The position numbers and the translations under genes are program-made. From positions 38,821 through 102,820 of the forward strand of contig CAMDBT010000005.1 of NCBI GenBank assembly GCA_945889475.1: DNA of 64,000 bases. Reading direction: 5' to 3'. Source of the stretch: Bifidobacterium breve (lineage in GTDB: Bacteria; Actinomycetota; Thermoleophilia; Solirubrobacterales; Solirubrobacteraceae). Every line of letters begins with the position of its first letter. The first letter of the stretch is position 1. The notes beneath the pieces were generated by a model. That model was not told the DNA's origin. It made no database searches and saw nothing but the letters and a program-made list of their open reading frames with translations. Positions 25,120 to 33,428 of this stretch are shown here, piece by piece.

Positions 25120-25853
25120 CCTTCCGCTTGGTGCTCACCGCTGCAGCTCTGTTCGCGGTTGTCGCTGGCCTCGCGGCCTGCGAGTCAACCCAGGAAACCA
25201 GTCAGCGGCTCTCGCGCAACTCTAAGAAGCTGCTCAACGTTGAAGGTCTGAAGGTGACTAAGCGGAACGCCAAGATCAAGGTCGTCTCAACTGCGACGCT
25301 CCACGACCAGTACGGCTCGGCTGTCTTCGTCGAGCTCTTCAACCGTGGCAAGACGCAGCGGAACGTGCCGATCGCCGTGACCCTGCTGGACAAGAAGAAG
25401 AAGAAGGTCTGGGACAACTCGCTGGCCGGGTTGGACAGCTCGTTGATCAGCGCCGCTGCGGTGGAGCCCGGCCGCAGCTTCTGGGTCAACAATCAGATCC
25501 AGTCGCCACAAACCCCGCGCTCCGCAAAGGCCAAAGTCGGGATCAGCGACACGGCGCTGAAGGGGGCACTACCGAGAATTGTGATCAAGGAAGACGGTCT
25601 CGTCGATGATGTCTCCGGTGCCTACCTCGCCGGAGTGATTACTAATAACTCGAAGATTCCGCAGAAGCGGATCGTGATCTACTGCATCAGCTCCAGCGGC
25701 AACAAGATCAAGGCCGCGGGACGAGCGATCATAGAGCGCCTGCTGCCAGCGCCGACGAAGAAGCCAACCTTGTTTCGCGTCTACTTCATAGGCAACCCCG
25801 AGGGCGGAAAGCTGAAATGCCTAGCACCTCCGACGACGTTGACAGGAGCGTAA
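25116..25853 (+). CDS. predicted lipoprotein in the pst operon
   Basis: 245 residues starting in a four-base ATGA overlap with pstB, so certainly co-translated. The N-terminus is a lipoprotein signal (LTAAALFAVVAGLAACES), with the lipid Cys at about residue 22. The mature part is basic at first (SRNSKKLLNVEGLKVTKRNAKIKV). It has two similar beta-sandwich-like stretches, ATLHDQYGSAVFVELFNRGKTQRNVPIAVTLLD and SGAYLAGVITNNSKIPQKRIVIYC, so it may be a small extracellular Ig-like or FxLD-type domain pair. Function unknown. Position suggests a surface partner of PstS or of the transporter. Confidence 0.75.
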   Translation: MTFRLVLTAAALFAVVAGLAACESTQETSQRLSRNSKKLLNVEGLKVTKRNAKIKVVSTATLHDQYGSAVFVELFNRGKTQRNVPIAVTLLDKKKKKVWDNSLAGLDSSLISAAAVEPGRSFWVNNQIQSPQTPRSAKAKVGISDTALKGALPRIVIKEDGLVDDVSGAYLAGVITNNSKIPQKRIVIYCISSSGNKIKAAGRAIIERLLPAPTKKPTLFRVYFIGNPEGGKLKCLAPPTTLTGA

Positions 25854-25859
25854 GAAGCC

Positions 25860-26465
25860 ATGTTTAGCGATCTGATCAATTCACCGCTCGTTGGAGTTCC
25901 CGGCGACACTTGCACAAGCTGCGGCTCGGCCCTCAGCCGCGACCAGCGCTACTGCCTCTCCTGCGGCACCCGCCGCAGCGGCGCCAACCTCCACTTCCAA
26001 CAGATCCTCGCGGCCGACTCGGCGGCGCAGGCTGCGACCTGGGCGGACCGCACGGCCGCGGCTGGCGCGGCGGCTGGCGACGGAGCTGCCACCCGTTCCT
26101 CGATGCCAGCACTTGCGTCGATCGCTTGCTTACTGCTGGCGCTTGGGGTCGGCGTCTTGATCGGTAGGTCAGGCGGCAGCACGGCGGCGCCAACTCAGGC
26201 CGTCACCGCTGCTCCTGTGGCGACCGGCGCTGCGCCGGACGCAGCCGCGACAGCGGCGAAGAAGACGCCGAAGTCCGCTTCCAAAAACGACCACCCAGCG
26301 GCAGCGGCCGCAAACAAGGACCTAAAGAAGCTCGAGAGCCTCACACCCGAGCAGTATCAGAAGCAATCGTTGAAGTTGCCGAAGGTAGTTGGAACCGGCG
26401 GCGAACCACCTCCCAAAGACAATAAGGCGCCAGCCGGTGGCGGCTCCTTCGAAACGATTGGATGA
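25860..26465 (+). CDS. zinc-ribbon membrane protein in the pst operon
   Basis: 201 residues. A zinc ribbon CTSCGSALSRDQRYCLSCGTRRS (residues about 18-40) is almost the same as the ribbon of the divergent phosphoesterase, sharing DQRYCLSCG-x-RR. One membrane helix follows (MPALASIACLLLALGVGVLIG, about 81-101), then an Ala/Pro/Lys-rich external tail. It thus looks like the phosphoesterase gene product without its enzymatic domain. Function unknown; a regulatory or scaffold role near the Pst transporter is inference. Confidence 0.72.
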   Translation: MFSDLINSPLVGVPGDTCTSCGSALSRDQRYCLSCGTRRSGANLHFQQILAADSAAQAATWADRTAAAGAAAGDGAATRSSMPALASIACLLLALGVGVLIGRSGGSTAAPTQAVTAAPVATGAAPDAAATAAKKTPKSASKNDHPAAAAANKDLKKLESLTPEQYQKQSLKLPKVVGTGGEPPPKDNKAPAGGGSFETIG

Positions 26466-26977
26466 CGATGAGCATTCTTAACCGGGTTCGTAAGAACGGA
26501 ACGGGCGCAGCGGCACAACCGCAGACGGCGCTCGGGTCTCACGCCTCGACTGAGGTCCACCAGCGCCGCGACGAACTCGCGGCGATCGTCGCCGAGATGA
26601 CCTGGGATCTGGGCGGCCTGACCTACGAGATGGCGGTTCGCGACCACTTCCGGATCGACGTGCTGGTACGTCGCGCCGCCGAGCTCCAAGAGGTCGACGC
26701 ACAGCTGGGCGAAGTAGAGCGCCTGCTGGCAGCCAATTACGAGGGGATCGGCGGTGCCTGCCGGGCCTGCGGCGCGCCGCATAGCCGTGGCGCGGTCTAC
26801 TGTTGGCAGTGCGGCCTGCAACTTCTGCAGGAATCCCAGAGCGCCGTCGTGACCGGTGTTACAGCTCCAACGGCGGAGGTTCCGGCCCAAACAGCGGCGG
26901 CGCCTGTGGTTCCCCAAGCGCCAACGCCGCTGCAGCCGCCGGCGGCGCCGCGCCAGTCCCCAGCGCCGCCAAGGTAG
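26462..26977 (+). CDS. soluble zinc-ribbon protein in the pst operon
   Basis: 171 residues overlapping the previous gene by four bases. An N-terminal helical region (EVHQRRDELAAIVAEMTWDLGGLTYEMAVRD, then RAAELQEVDAQLGEVERLLA) looks like a coiled coil. It is followed by a zinc ribbon CRACGAPHSRGAVYCWQCG and a long Pro/Ala tail. There is no membrane segment. It could pair with the membrane zinc-ribbon protein encoded just upstream. No named family recognised. Confidence 0.7.
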   Translation: MTMSILNRVRKNGTGAAAQPQTALGSHASTEVHQRRDELAAIVAEMTWDLGGLTYEMAVRDHFRIDVLVRRAAELQEVDAQLGEVERLLAANYEGIGGACRACGAPHSRGAVYCWQCGLQLLQESQSAVVTGVTAPTAEVPAQTAAAPVVPQAPTPLQPPAAPRQSPAPPR

Positions 26978-27070
26978 CGGGCGCCAGCGCTGGCTCGGTT
27001 GGGTGCCACGTTGCAGCGCTAGCGGGCTGCCGAGATCGGCGCGTATCTTTTGCCGATAGGGGCTGTAATT

Positions 27071-27117
27071 GGTGGTAGAGCAAGGATTTGTCAGATCTTC
27101 AGGATCTCTTTACCACC
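27071..27117 (+). other. candidate structured RNA element or terminator
   Basis: GGTGGTAGAG (27071-27080) pairs with CTTTACCACC (27108-27117) over ten bases with one G-U. Inside is a second stem AGATC-TTCAG-GATCT. It is 94 bases after the last pst-operon gene and upstream of the predicted sigma-gene promoter. There is no T-tract. It could end the pst mRNA or be a separate RNA. Short palindromes at 26983-26994 and 27029-27040 lie in the same gap. Confidence 0.35.
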
Positions 27118-27166
27118 GTAGTGATACTTAGTGCCGGAGCTTAGTCGAAGGGCAGTGCGACCGAGG

Positions 27167-27195
27167 TTGCACGCGCAACGATTTTCAGCTACAAT
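27167..27195 (+). promoter_or_regulatory. sigma-70 type promoter of the sigma factor gene
   Basis: TTGCAC (27167-27172), a 17-base spacer and TACAAT (27190-27195): one of the best consensus matches in the window. Expected start of the RNA is near 27202, with AGGA at 27204-27207 and the ATG at 27216. A GTTGC-ACGC-GCAAC dyad (27166-27179) overlaps the -35 and could be an operator. Confidence 0.6.
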
Positions 27196-27215
27196 TCCTA
27201 CTTAGGACATCGGAT

Positions 27216-28094
27216 ATGGAATCAACAATCAACATCTCATCCTCCCTGCCTGACGAGGTTCGCGAACCGACCACGGTCGCAGACCCCGTTGATCAGCTGC
27301 TGCGGCGCGCCTCGCAGTACCGCCTGCTGCGCCCAAGCGAAGAGCTCGAACTCGCGAAGCGCATCGAGCGCGGTGACCTGCGCGCCAAGGAGCTGATGAT
27401 CAACTCCAACCTGCGCCTTGTGGTTTCGATCGCGCGGCGCTACCAGGGCCTCGGGCTCGGGATGTCCGACCTAGTGCAGGAAGGGATGATCGGACTAATC
27501 CGCGCAGCCGAGAAGTTCGACTACCGCAAGGGATTCCGCTTCTCGACCTACGCCACGCTCTGGATTCGCCAGGCGATTCAGCGCGGCCTTGATAACACGG
27601 CCCGCACGGTCCGCCTGCCCGCCAACGTTGCCCAGCAGACACGCAAGGTTGAGCGCGTAGCCGCCGACCTCGCAGCCAAGCTGGAGCGCGACCCGACCGC
27701 AGAAGAGATCGCCGCCGAAACCGGGTTTGAGCCGGACGAGGTTGAACGCCTGCGCAAGCTCGACACCAAGCCCGCAAGCCTCGATGCCCGCGTTGGCGAG
27801 GACGATTCAGCGAGCCTTGGCGAGCTACTCGACAGCGACGCACCGACGCCCGAAGAGCAGGTCGGCGACGACGACGTTTCAGCGCAGATCGACCGTGCGC
27901 TCGAGGAGCTTCCGATCGCCGAGCGTCAGATGATTGAGCTTCGCTTCGGTCGCAGAGGCGAGTCGCCACACACCACCGCACAGGCCGGCCGGCGCCTCGG
28001 CGTCAGCACCGCTGAAGCGCAGCGGCTCGAGAAGCGCGCACTCTCGCGCCTCGCGACGCTGGAGCGCATCAACGCGCTCCACGACGCAGCCTAA
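27216..28094 (+). CDS. RNA polymerase sigma factor, sigma-70 family (group 2-like)
   Basis: 292 residues. Region 1.2 ([32 protein letters not shown]), region 2 ([66 protein letters not shown]) and region 3 ([17 protein letters not shown]) are canonical and imply a normal -10. Region 4.2 is changed: the usual TRERIRQIE recognition helix reads STAEAQRLE, so -35 contacts may differ. It lacks the long region 1.1 of a housekeeping sigma, so it is probably a group 2 factor. It has its own strong promoter and lies just after the pst operon. Confidence 0.88.
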   Translation: MESTINISSSLPDEVREPTTVADPVDQLLRRASQYRLLRPSEELELAKRIERGDLRAKELMINSNLRLVVSIARRYQGLGLGMSDLVQEGMIGLIRAAEKFDYRKGFRFSTYATLWIRQAIQRGLDNTARTVRLPANVAQQTRKVERVAADLAAKLERDPTAEEIAAETGFEPDEVERLRKLDTKPASLDARVGEDDSASLGELLDSDAPTPEEQVGDDDVSAQIDRALEELPIAERQMIELRFGRRGESPHTTAQAGRRLGVSTAEAQRLEKRALSRLATLERINALHDAA

Positions 28095-28119
28095 ACACTC
28101 GGCACGCGGCTCGTTCGCG

Positions 28120-30876
28120 CTAACCGTGAACCTTGACCGCAACGCTGCGGCTGTGGCCCTGCGCGAACGGATGGTCGGGGCGTGGCGCTACGCGGACACG
28201 GAAGCGGTAGGTGACCGTGCGACCGAACGTCGCCGTAAAGCGGTAGCTCGAACGCCAACGACCGGAACGGTCGCAGCGAAGCCCTTCGGTCTTGACCGGC
28301 TGCCAGACGCGGCGTAGCGGGTTGTAGCCCTGGAGCTCGATCTCGCGGCCCTTCTTCGGCAGGTGACCACCGGCGAGCTGCCCCCAGAAACGCGCCGCCT
28401 GGCCGTTGCGCAGCGAGCGGCGGGCAACGTGAATCGTGATCACGGCGGGAACCTCGAGCCGGACTGAGTTGCTGGTCGCGCCGGTGCTCGTGATGCTCTG
28501 CTCAGCAACCAGCGTCAGTGAGCGGCTGGAGGCAGCTCTGATTGGGATCCGGATCCGGCCATCACGATCGGTTGTTCGTGCGGCGCGTGCGCGCCAAGCG
28601 CCAGCTCCGATCCGTTCACGCAGCTCGACGCCGGTTCCAACCATCGGCAGGCCGCGACTGTCGGTCAGCAGCCCTTCGATCGTCGCCGTCTTGCCGAGCG
28701 CAACGCTCTGCTGCGCTTTCGCCGCGCCGCGCGCGCCGCGAAGCGTGGCGCGCAGCGTCGGGTGCATCCGCAGCGGCAGCGTTATCAGCCCCGGGCTACC
28801 GTCGGCGAACTGAGTCAAGAGCGCTTCGTTGCCGGCGCAGTCGGCGACACGCCAGCGTGCCTGATACTCCCCGGCCGGGAGCCGATCATCCGGCACTAGG
28901 CCCCAGACCGCGCGCGACTCGGCGTGGCCTTCGATGTACTCCCAGCTGCGCTCGCCGACGCGGCGCAGCTCCAGCACCGCAGAGGCGATACAGCCCTCGT
29001 CAACGCTGGCCGTAAGGCGGCGCGGATCGCTGGCGTCCGGGTGCACAAGTGAGCCGGTCGGGCGATGGCTATCAATCCGGTAGCTAACAGTTTGCGGCGC
29101 GCTCGCGTTACCGGCGGCGTCAACAGCGCGGGCGCTGACGGCATGGATGCCGTCCTCGGCCAAGCTGATAGAAGCTCCGCCGCCGCGCACGCGCCGGGGC
29201 GCTTGGTCGTCAACTTGGTACTCGACGTAGCCACCATCTTCGATCGGCTGCCCGTCCGGCGCAGCGGTCATTCCCGAAAGCCCCGCCTGATCGGTCGCCT
29301 TCGCGAGCAGCTCGATCGGCCTCGGGAACCACTCTTCGCGGCGTGGCTGCTCGCCAGCGGCGGGCGCGAGCGTGAGCGTAGGCGCGCTGCGGTCGATCCC
29401 AACTTCGCTGCGGCCGACCTCGACGGCGGCGACCCCGGCGCCGCTGATCGCACGCGCACCAATAACGGTTGTCCCTTCCGGCAGCTGCCCGAGGCTGACC
29501 GTTGCCTTCTCACCGCCAACGCTGGCCACCGAACCTGGGGCGGTTCCGTCGCTGCTAACCGCATAGCCCGCGATCCCTGATGGCCCCCGCGGCGCCAGCG
29601 GATCGGGCGTTAGCTGAAGCGAAGCCGGAGTTCGACCATCGCTCCAGCGCTTCGGGCCTGCGAGCTGCGAGCGGCCGGGAATTATCGGGTCGTAGCGGAG
29701 CGGCTGCGACCAGCCGCTTGGCTGCCCAGCGCGAAGCGCGTCGCTGGCGCTGACCCGCGCCTGCCACTCACCGGCGGCCGGGATGTGAACGCTCAGCGCA
29801 GCGGTCGGCGCCGCTCCGGCCGATTGGCAATCGCTGCCGTCGGTGCGGCAAAGCTCCCAGCCAAGCGACCTAATGCCCGAGCCGCCGGCGCCATCACGGG
29901 CATCAAGCGCGAGCACCGGATCGGCGTCGGCGCTCCATCCAGCGCCGCCACTGCGCTGCGGTCGGTCGACGGTAGGCGCCGTGTTGTCGACGTTGATCTG
30001 CGTCCGTTGATCGGCGCCGTTGCCCGCCGCGTCAATGGCGCGAGCAACAATGCGGTGCGGGCCGTCGCTGAGCTGGCGCGTGTCAACGGTCGCGTCGGCG
30101 CCGCCGTTTGGGCAAGGGGACATCGAGTACTGGTCACAGCGGTGGTCAACGCCGCTGACGGTCGTGCCGTCGACACTGATCACGGCGCTACGGATCCCGG
30201 CCGGATCGCTGGCCTCAAAGCCGCTGGGTATGGCGCCGGCCAGCCAGTCGCCGCCGGAAGCCAGCGCGCCGCTCATCGCGCCGACCGCGGGGCCGTGGTC
30301 GTCACGGACCTGAAGGATCACGTCGCTCAGCGTCGTCGTCGCCTGAACCGTGTTGCGTCGGCAGCCGCCGCCAAGAGCGCAGATCACCATCAATCGCAGC
30401 CGCGTCGTCGACAGGCCGTCGAGCACGACCGGAACACTCGGCGCGCCGCTCCAAGCGCAGGGCGATGGGACTCCACACCAACGGAAACCATTGTCGTCGG
30501 CAATACCGGCGCGCCAGCCCTCAATATTGGCGGCAGCCTTCTGGTCATAGGCGGTGGCCTTGGCCCGCATCCCGGTGATCACGCTGCCGGCTGGAGCGAC
30601 GGCCTCCAGCGCGCCCCAAGTGAAGGCGCTGGCAGTACCGGCGCCAAGGCCGTTGCGGACCTGCATCCCCAGTAGCGGGACTGCGTTGCAGGAGCGATTG
30701 GAGGCGACCATCGTCGAGCCGACGGCGACGAAAGCGCGGTTGATGGCGCTGCCATCGCAAGCGCGAACCTCGTAAATGCCGGCCTGCGCGCCGGTGGCGA
30801 AGATCATCATTGCCAGCAGCGCCGTCAGCGCAGCGGCCGAGAAGAGGAGCGAGCGCAGTGGAGTCACTCTCGCCAT
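28120..30876 (-). CDS. large secreted protein with repeated Ig-like segments
   Basis: 918 residues with a signal peptide (LRSLLFSAAALTALLAMMIFATGAQAG). The N-terminal part (about 30-220) has paired Cys and looks like a lectin-type beta domain. Then come Ig-like repeats marked by VARAIDAAGNGADQRTQINVDNTAPTVDRP, IDRSAPTLTLAP and VSARAVDAAGNASAPQTVSYRIDSHRPTGS. Two C-terminal beta domains (IEGLLTDSRGLPMVGTGVELRER; RFWGQLAGGHLP) resemble the Ig-like domains repeated in many Thermoleophilia surface proteins. No LPxTG anchor is seen, so it is secreted or loosely attached. Function unknown; adhesion or matrix role is a guess. It converges on the sigma factor gene. Confidence 0.7.
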   Translation of the reverse strand: MARVTPLRSLLFSAAALTALLAMMIFATGAQAGIYEVRACDGSAINRAFVAVGSTMVASNRSCNAVPLLGMQVRNGLGAGTASAFTWGALEAVAPAGSVITGMRAKATAYDQKAAANIEGWRAGIADDNGFRWCGVPSPCAWSGAPSVPVVLDGLSTTRLRLMVICALGGGCRRNTVQATTTLSDVILQVRDDHGPAVGAMSGALASGGDWLAGAIPSGFEASDPAGIRSAVISVDGTTVSGVDHRCDQYSMSPCPNGGADATVDTRQLSDGPHRIVARAIDAAGNGADQRTQINVDNTAPTVDRPQRSGGAGWSADADPVLALDARDGAGGSGIRSLGWELCRTDGSDCQSAGAAPTAALSVHIPAAGEWQARVSASDALRAGQPSGWSQPLRYDPIIPGRSQLAGPKRWSDGRTPASLQLTPDPLAPRGPSGIAGYAVSSDGTAPGSVASVGGEKATVSLGQLPEGTTVIGARAISGAGVAAVEVGRSEVGIDRSAPTLTLAPAAGEQPRREEWFPRPIELLAKATDQAGLSGMTAAPDGQPIEDGGYVEYQVDDQAPRRVRGGGASISLAEDGIHAVSARAVDAAGNASAPQTVSYRIDSHRPTGSLVHPDASDPRRLTASVDEGCIASAVLELRRVGERSWEYIEGHAESRAVWGLVPDDRLPAGEYQARWRVADCAGNEALLTQFADGSPGLITLPLRMHPTLRATLRGARGAAKAQQSVALGKTATIEGLLTDSRGLPMVGTGVELRERIGAGAWRARAARTTDRDGRIRIPIRAASSRSLTLVAEQSITSTGATSNSVRLEVPAVITIHVARRSLRNGQAARFWGQLAGGHLPKKGREIELQGYNPLRRVWQPVKTEGLRCDRSGRWRSSYRFTATFGRTVTYRFRVRVAPRPDHPFAQGHSRSVAVKVHG

Positions 30877-30950
30877 AGGCGCCAGCCAGCAAACTTCACC
30901 CCCGTTGCGCCTGCTTCAATCCAAACATCGACAATTAGGAGCCCCCGAGA

Positions 30951-31412
30951 ATGGTCACAAGCGGCAAGAAAGCACCTCCCTTCAAACTTCCCGACGAGAA
31001 CGGCGAGGCGCTTTCGCTGAGCGAACTAAAAGGCCAGACCGTCGTCCTCTACTTCTACCCGAAGGCCTCAACGCCGGGCTGCACGACGCAGGCCTGCGGC
31101 GTTCGCGACCACCTCAAGGACTACAAGAAGGAAGGCGTCCGCGTAATCGGCGTCTCACCCGACCCGGTCGCGAAGGTCAAGAGCTTCCACGACGCTCAGA
31201 AGCTGAACTTCACGCTGCTGGCCGACGAAGACCACGCCGTTTGCGAGAGCTACGGCGTCTGGGCGGAGAAGTCGATGTACGGAAGGAAGTACTGGGGCGC
31301 GCTGCGGACGACATTCATCATCGACGATCAAGGAACGGTGCGCCAGGTGATCGAGAAGGTCTCGCCGAAGTCGCATGACGACGAGGTGCTGGCAGCGCTG
31401 GCCAGCCTGTGA
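30951..31412 (+). CDS. bcp: thioredoxin-dependent peroxiredoxin (Bcp/PrxQ)
   Basis: 153 residues, the normal Bcp length. The peroxidatic Cys is in YPKASTPGCTTQACGVRD and the second Cys five residues on is the PrxQ resolving Cys, so it is a two-Cys type. LRTTFIIDDQGTVRQVI completes the fold. It reduces hydrogen peroxide and organic peroxides in the cytoplasm with electrons from thioredoxin. AGGAG lies nine bases before the ATG. It is followed at about 35 bases by a HAD phosphatase. Confidence 0.93.
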   Translation: MVTSGKKAPPFKLPDENGEALSLSELKGQTVVLYFYPKASTPGCTTQACGVRDHLKDYKKEGVRVIGVSPDPVAKVKSFHDAQKLNFTLLADEDHAVCESYGVWAEKSMYGRKYWGALRTTFIIDDQGTVRQVIEKVSPKSHDDEVLAALASL

Positions 31413-31446
31413 GCGGCGACAGCGCAAGAAGCGCGATGATCGGGCG

Positions 31447-32109
31447 ATGAGTCTTCCGGCAGCGGTGATCTTTGATAACGATGGACTGACGCTCGACAGC
31501 GAGGAGCTGTGGACGCAGTCCGAGCAGCAGCTGTTTGCAGCGCACGGAATCGAGTTCAGCGACGAGCACAAGATCGCCTTGCTAGGTAACTCTGGCCCCC
31601 ACGCCGCGACGATTCTTGCGCGTGAGCTCGGCCGCCCAGACGACGAAGGTCCGGCCCTAGTTGAGGAGATGAACCGGCTCGTTTACGTGGCGCTTGAGGA
31701 GGGCTGCGAACCGATGCCCGGCGCGGTAGAGCTGCTGACCGCGCTAGCGGCGGCCGGCGTGCCGGTTGCGCTCTGCTCCAATTCACCACGAGGCTTTGTT
31801 GACCGAGCGATCGCAGCAGCCGAGCTAACCCACTGCTTCGGAACGGTCGTCACTGCCGAGGATGTCGAACACGGCAAACCGGCGCCCGACCCGTACCTCG
31901 AGGCGGCGCGCCGACTCGGCGTTGACGCGGCCGACTGCGTGGCGCTCGAGGACTCGCCACCGGGCGCCGCCAGCGCGAAAGCTGCCGGCATGACGGTTTA
32001 CGTGATCCCCTCGTTTGACGAGGCTAACTTCGCTGGAGCGGCGGACCAAACGTTCAGCTCGCTGGCCGATCCGCAGCTACTGGCAGCGATCGGGCTCGAT
32101 ACGGCGTAG
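31447..32109 (+). CDS. HAD-superfamily phosphatase (beta-phosphoglucomutase-like)
   Basis: 220 residues from the ATG at 31447; the track begins 24 codons earlier inside bcp. Motif I is VIFDNDGLTLDSE (nucleophile Asp and acid Asp), motif II is ALCSNSP, motif III Lys is in VEHGKPAPDPYLEAA and motif IV is ALEDSPPGAASAKAAG. The helical cap between motifs I and II places it with beta-phosphoglucomutase and phosphoglycolate-type phosphatases. Substrate not readable; probably a sugar or small-metabolite phosphate. A hairpin follows the stop. Confidence 0.87.
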   Translation: MSLPAAVIFDNDGLTLDSEELWTQSEQQLFAAHGIEFSDEHKIALLGNSGPHAATILARELGRPDDEGPALVEEMNRLVYVALEEGCEPMPGAVELLTALAAAGVPVALCSNSPRGFVDRAIAAAELTHCFGTVVTAEDVEHGKPAPDPYLEAARRLGVDAADCVALEDSPPGAASAKAAGMTVYVIPSFDEANFAGAADQTFSSLADPQLLAAIGLDTA

Positions 32110-32120
32110 CGCGCTTACTA

Positions 32121-32141
32121 CGCCGGTGAAGGTAACCGGCG
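32121..32141 (+). terminator. 7-bp hairpin after the HAD phosphatase gene
   Basis: CGCCGGT-GAAGGTA-ACCGGCG is a perfect stem 12 bases after the stop codon, without a T-tract. Position and strength fit an actinobacterial terminator; it is also just before the GTG of the next gene. Confidence 0.45.
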
Positions 32142-32163
32142 GCGCGAGTCGTACCCTTGGCCA

Positions 32164-33141
32164 GTGGAGAGCGCAGCGATAACCGACGGATTTCAAACAA
32201 TCTACGAAGCGGTCCGCAGCTTCGTTGACAGCTTCGCCAAGGTCGAACCGATCCCGCTGCTGCTGGGAATGGTCATCTTCGTGCTGTACCTCTCGATGCG
32301 GGCGCTGGCGCTTTACAACACGGTCAGCGCCGCTTACCCCGACGAGCGGATCCCCTACCGCAACATCTGGGGCGCCTACATCGCCGCCTACGGCTTCAAC
32401 AACCTCGTACCGGCGCGCGGCGGCGACATAATCAAGTTCTTCCTCGTCAAGGTTTCGGTTCCGCACTCGACCTACCCGGCGATCGGCGCGGCGTTCGTCG
32501 TCGAATCGATCTTCGACCTGACGATGGCGATCCCGATCCTGACCTTCGCCTTCACCGAAGGCGTCTTCCCAAATACGCCTGAGCTGCCAAAGCTTGGCAC
32601 GCTCGACCTTTCATTCCTTTCGACCGACCCACAGATGACGCTCTTCATCGTCACCGGCCTCACGCTGCTGGCACTGGTCGCCTTCGCCTTCTTGTCACGC
32701 CGCGTCGTCGCCTTCTGGTTCAACGTCCGCCAAGGCTTCACGATTCTCAGCGACTGGCGCCGCTATCTGCGTCAAGTCTGGCTGGTGCAGTTCGGCGGCT
32801 GGCTGCTGCGCTGCACAGCCTTCTGGCTGCTGCTCGACGCCTTCGGGATTGGCGGCTCGGTCCGCAACGTGATGCTGGTGCTCGCGATCAATGCCGTCGC
32901 CGCGCTGGTCCCCTTCACGCCGGGTGGCGCAGGCGTGCAGCAGGCGCTGCTGGTGACCGTCTTTGGCGCCGCCGCGGCAGTTGCCGCCTACTCGGTCGGC
33001 CAGCAGATCGCGATCGCGATCGTCTCGATCGCCGTCGGCTTCCTCGCGCTGCTGACGATCTTCGGCTTCCGCTCGTTCGGCGACGTGCGCAGGGCCGGCA
33101 AGGCGCACCGAGCCGAAGAGAAGGCTGCAGGCGGCGGCTAG
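32164..33141 (+). CDS. flippase-like integral membrane protein (LPG synthase TM/UPF0104 family)
   Basis: 325 residues from a GTG, about 8 membrane helices. The family signature is YGFNNLVPARGGDIIKFFLVK (residues about 79-99), plus PFTPGGAGVQQALL near the C-terminal part. Members resemble the membrane domain of lysylphosphatidylglycerol synthase (MprF) and are thought to move or modify lipids. There is no aminoacyl-transferase domain here. The C-terminus is a basic tail (RRAGKAHRAEEKAAGGG). It overlaps the 3' end of the convergent small gene by four bases. Confidence 0.82.
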   Translation: MESAAITDGFQTIYEAVRSFVDSFAKVEPIPLLLGMVIFVLYLSMRALALYNTVSAAYPDERIPYRNIWGAYIAAYGFNNLVPARGGDIIKFFLVKVSVPHSTYPAIGAAFVVESIFDLTMAIPILTFAFTEGVFPNTPELPKLGTLDLSFLSTDPQMTLFIVTGLTLLALVAFAFLSRRVVAFWFNVRQGFTILSDWRRYLRQVWLVQFGGWLLRCTAFWLLLDAFGIGGSVRNVMLVLAINAVAALVPFTPGGAGVQQALLVTVFGAAAAVAAYSVGQQIAIAIVSIAVGFLALLTIFGFRSFGDVRRAGKAHRAEEKAAGGG

Positions 33142-33413
33142 CGCAAGCCTTGACGCGCTTCGCGCACCAGCGCGACCGCTTCAGGGAAGATCGTTGCCAT
33201 CAGCGAGCGAATCTGCTCGGCCTGCTCAGCGGCCGTGCCTTGAACGTTGACTCTGCCGATCGCGGCGACCGTCATGTCGACGGCTAGCTTGATCGCGTTG
33301 TCGGCCCAAGCAAGCGTCTGCTGGCTCGACATCTGCTCAGCGAACTCGGCCATCCTGCGCTGCAGCTCCTCGGGGTCACCGAAAATGTCGCCAAGTCCAC
33401 CAGGGCCTTCCAT
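33138..33413 (-). CDS. small helical protein of unknown function
   Basis: 91 residues, no membrane segment, predicted mostly helical (DPEELQRRMAEFAEQMSSQQTLAWADNAIKLAVDMTVAAIG). No cysteines and no known motif. Its start lies 15 bases from the ATG of the divergent hydrolase remnant. The ORF has codon use like its neighbours, which argues that it is real. No function can be proposed. Confidence 0.55.
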   Translation of the reverse strand: MEGPGGLGDIFGDPEELQRRMAEFAEQMSSQQTLAWADNAIKLAVDMTVAAIGRVNVQGTAAEQAEQIRSLMATIFPEAVALVREARQGLR

Positions 33414-33428
33414 GCTGTAATCCTAGCG

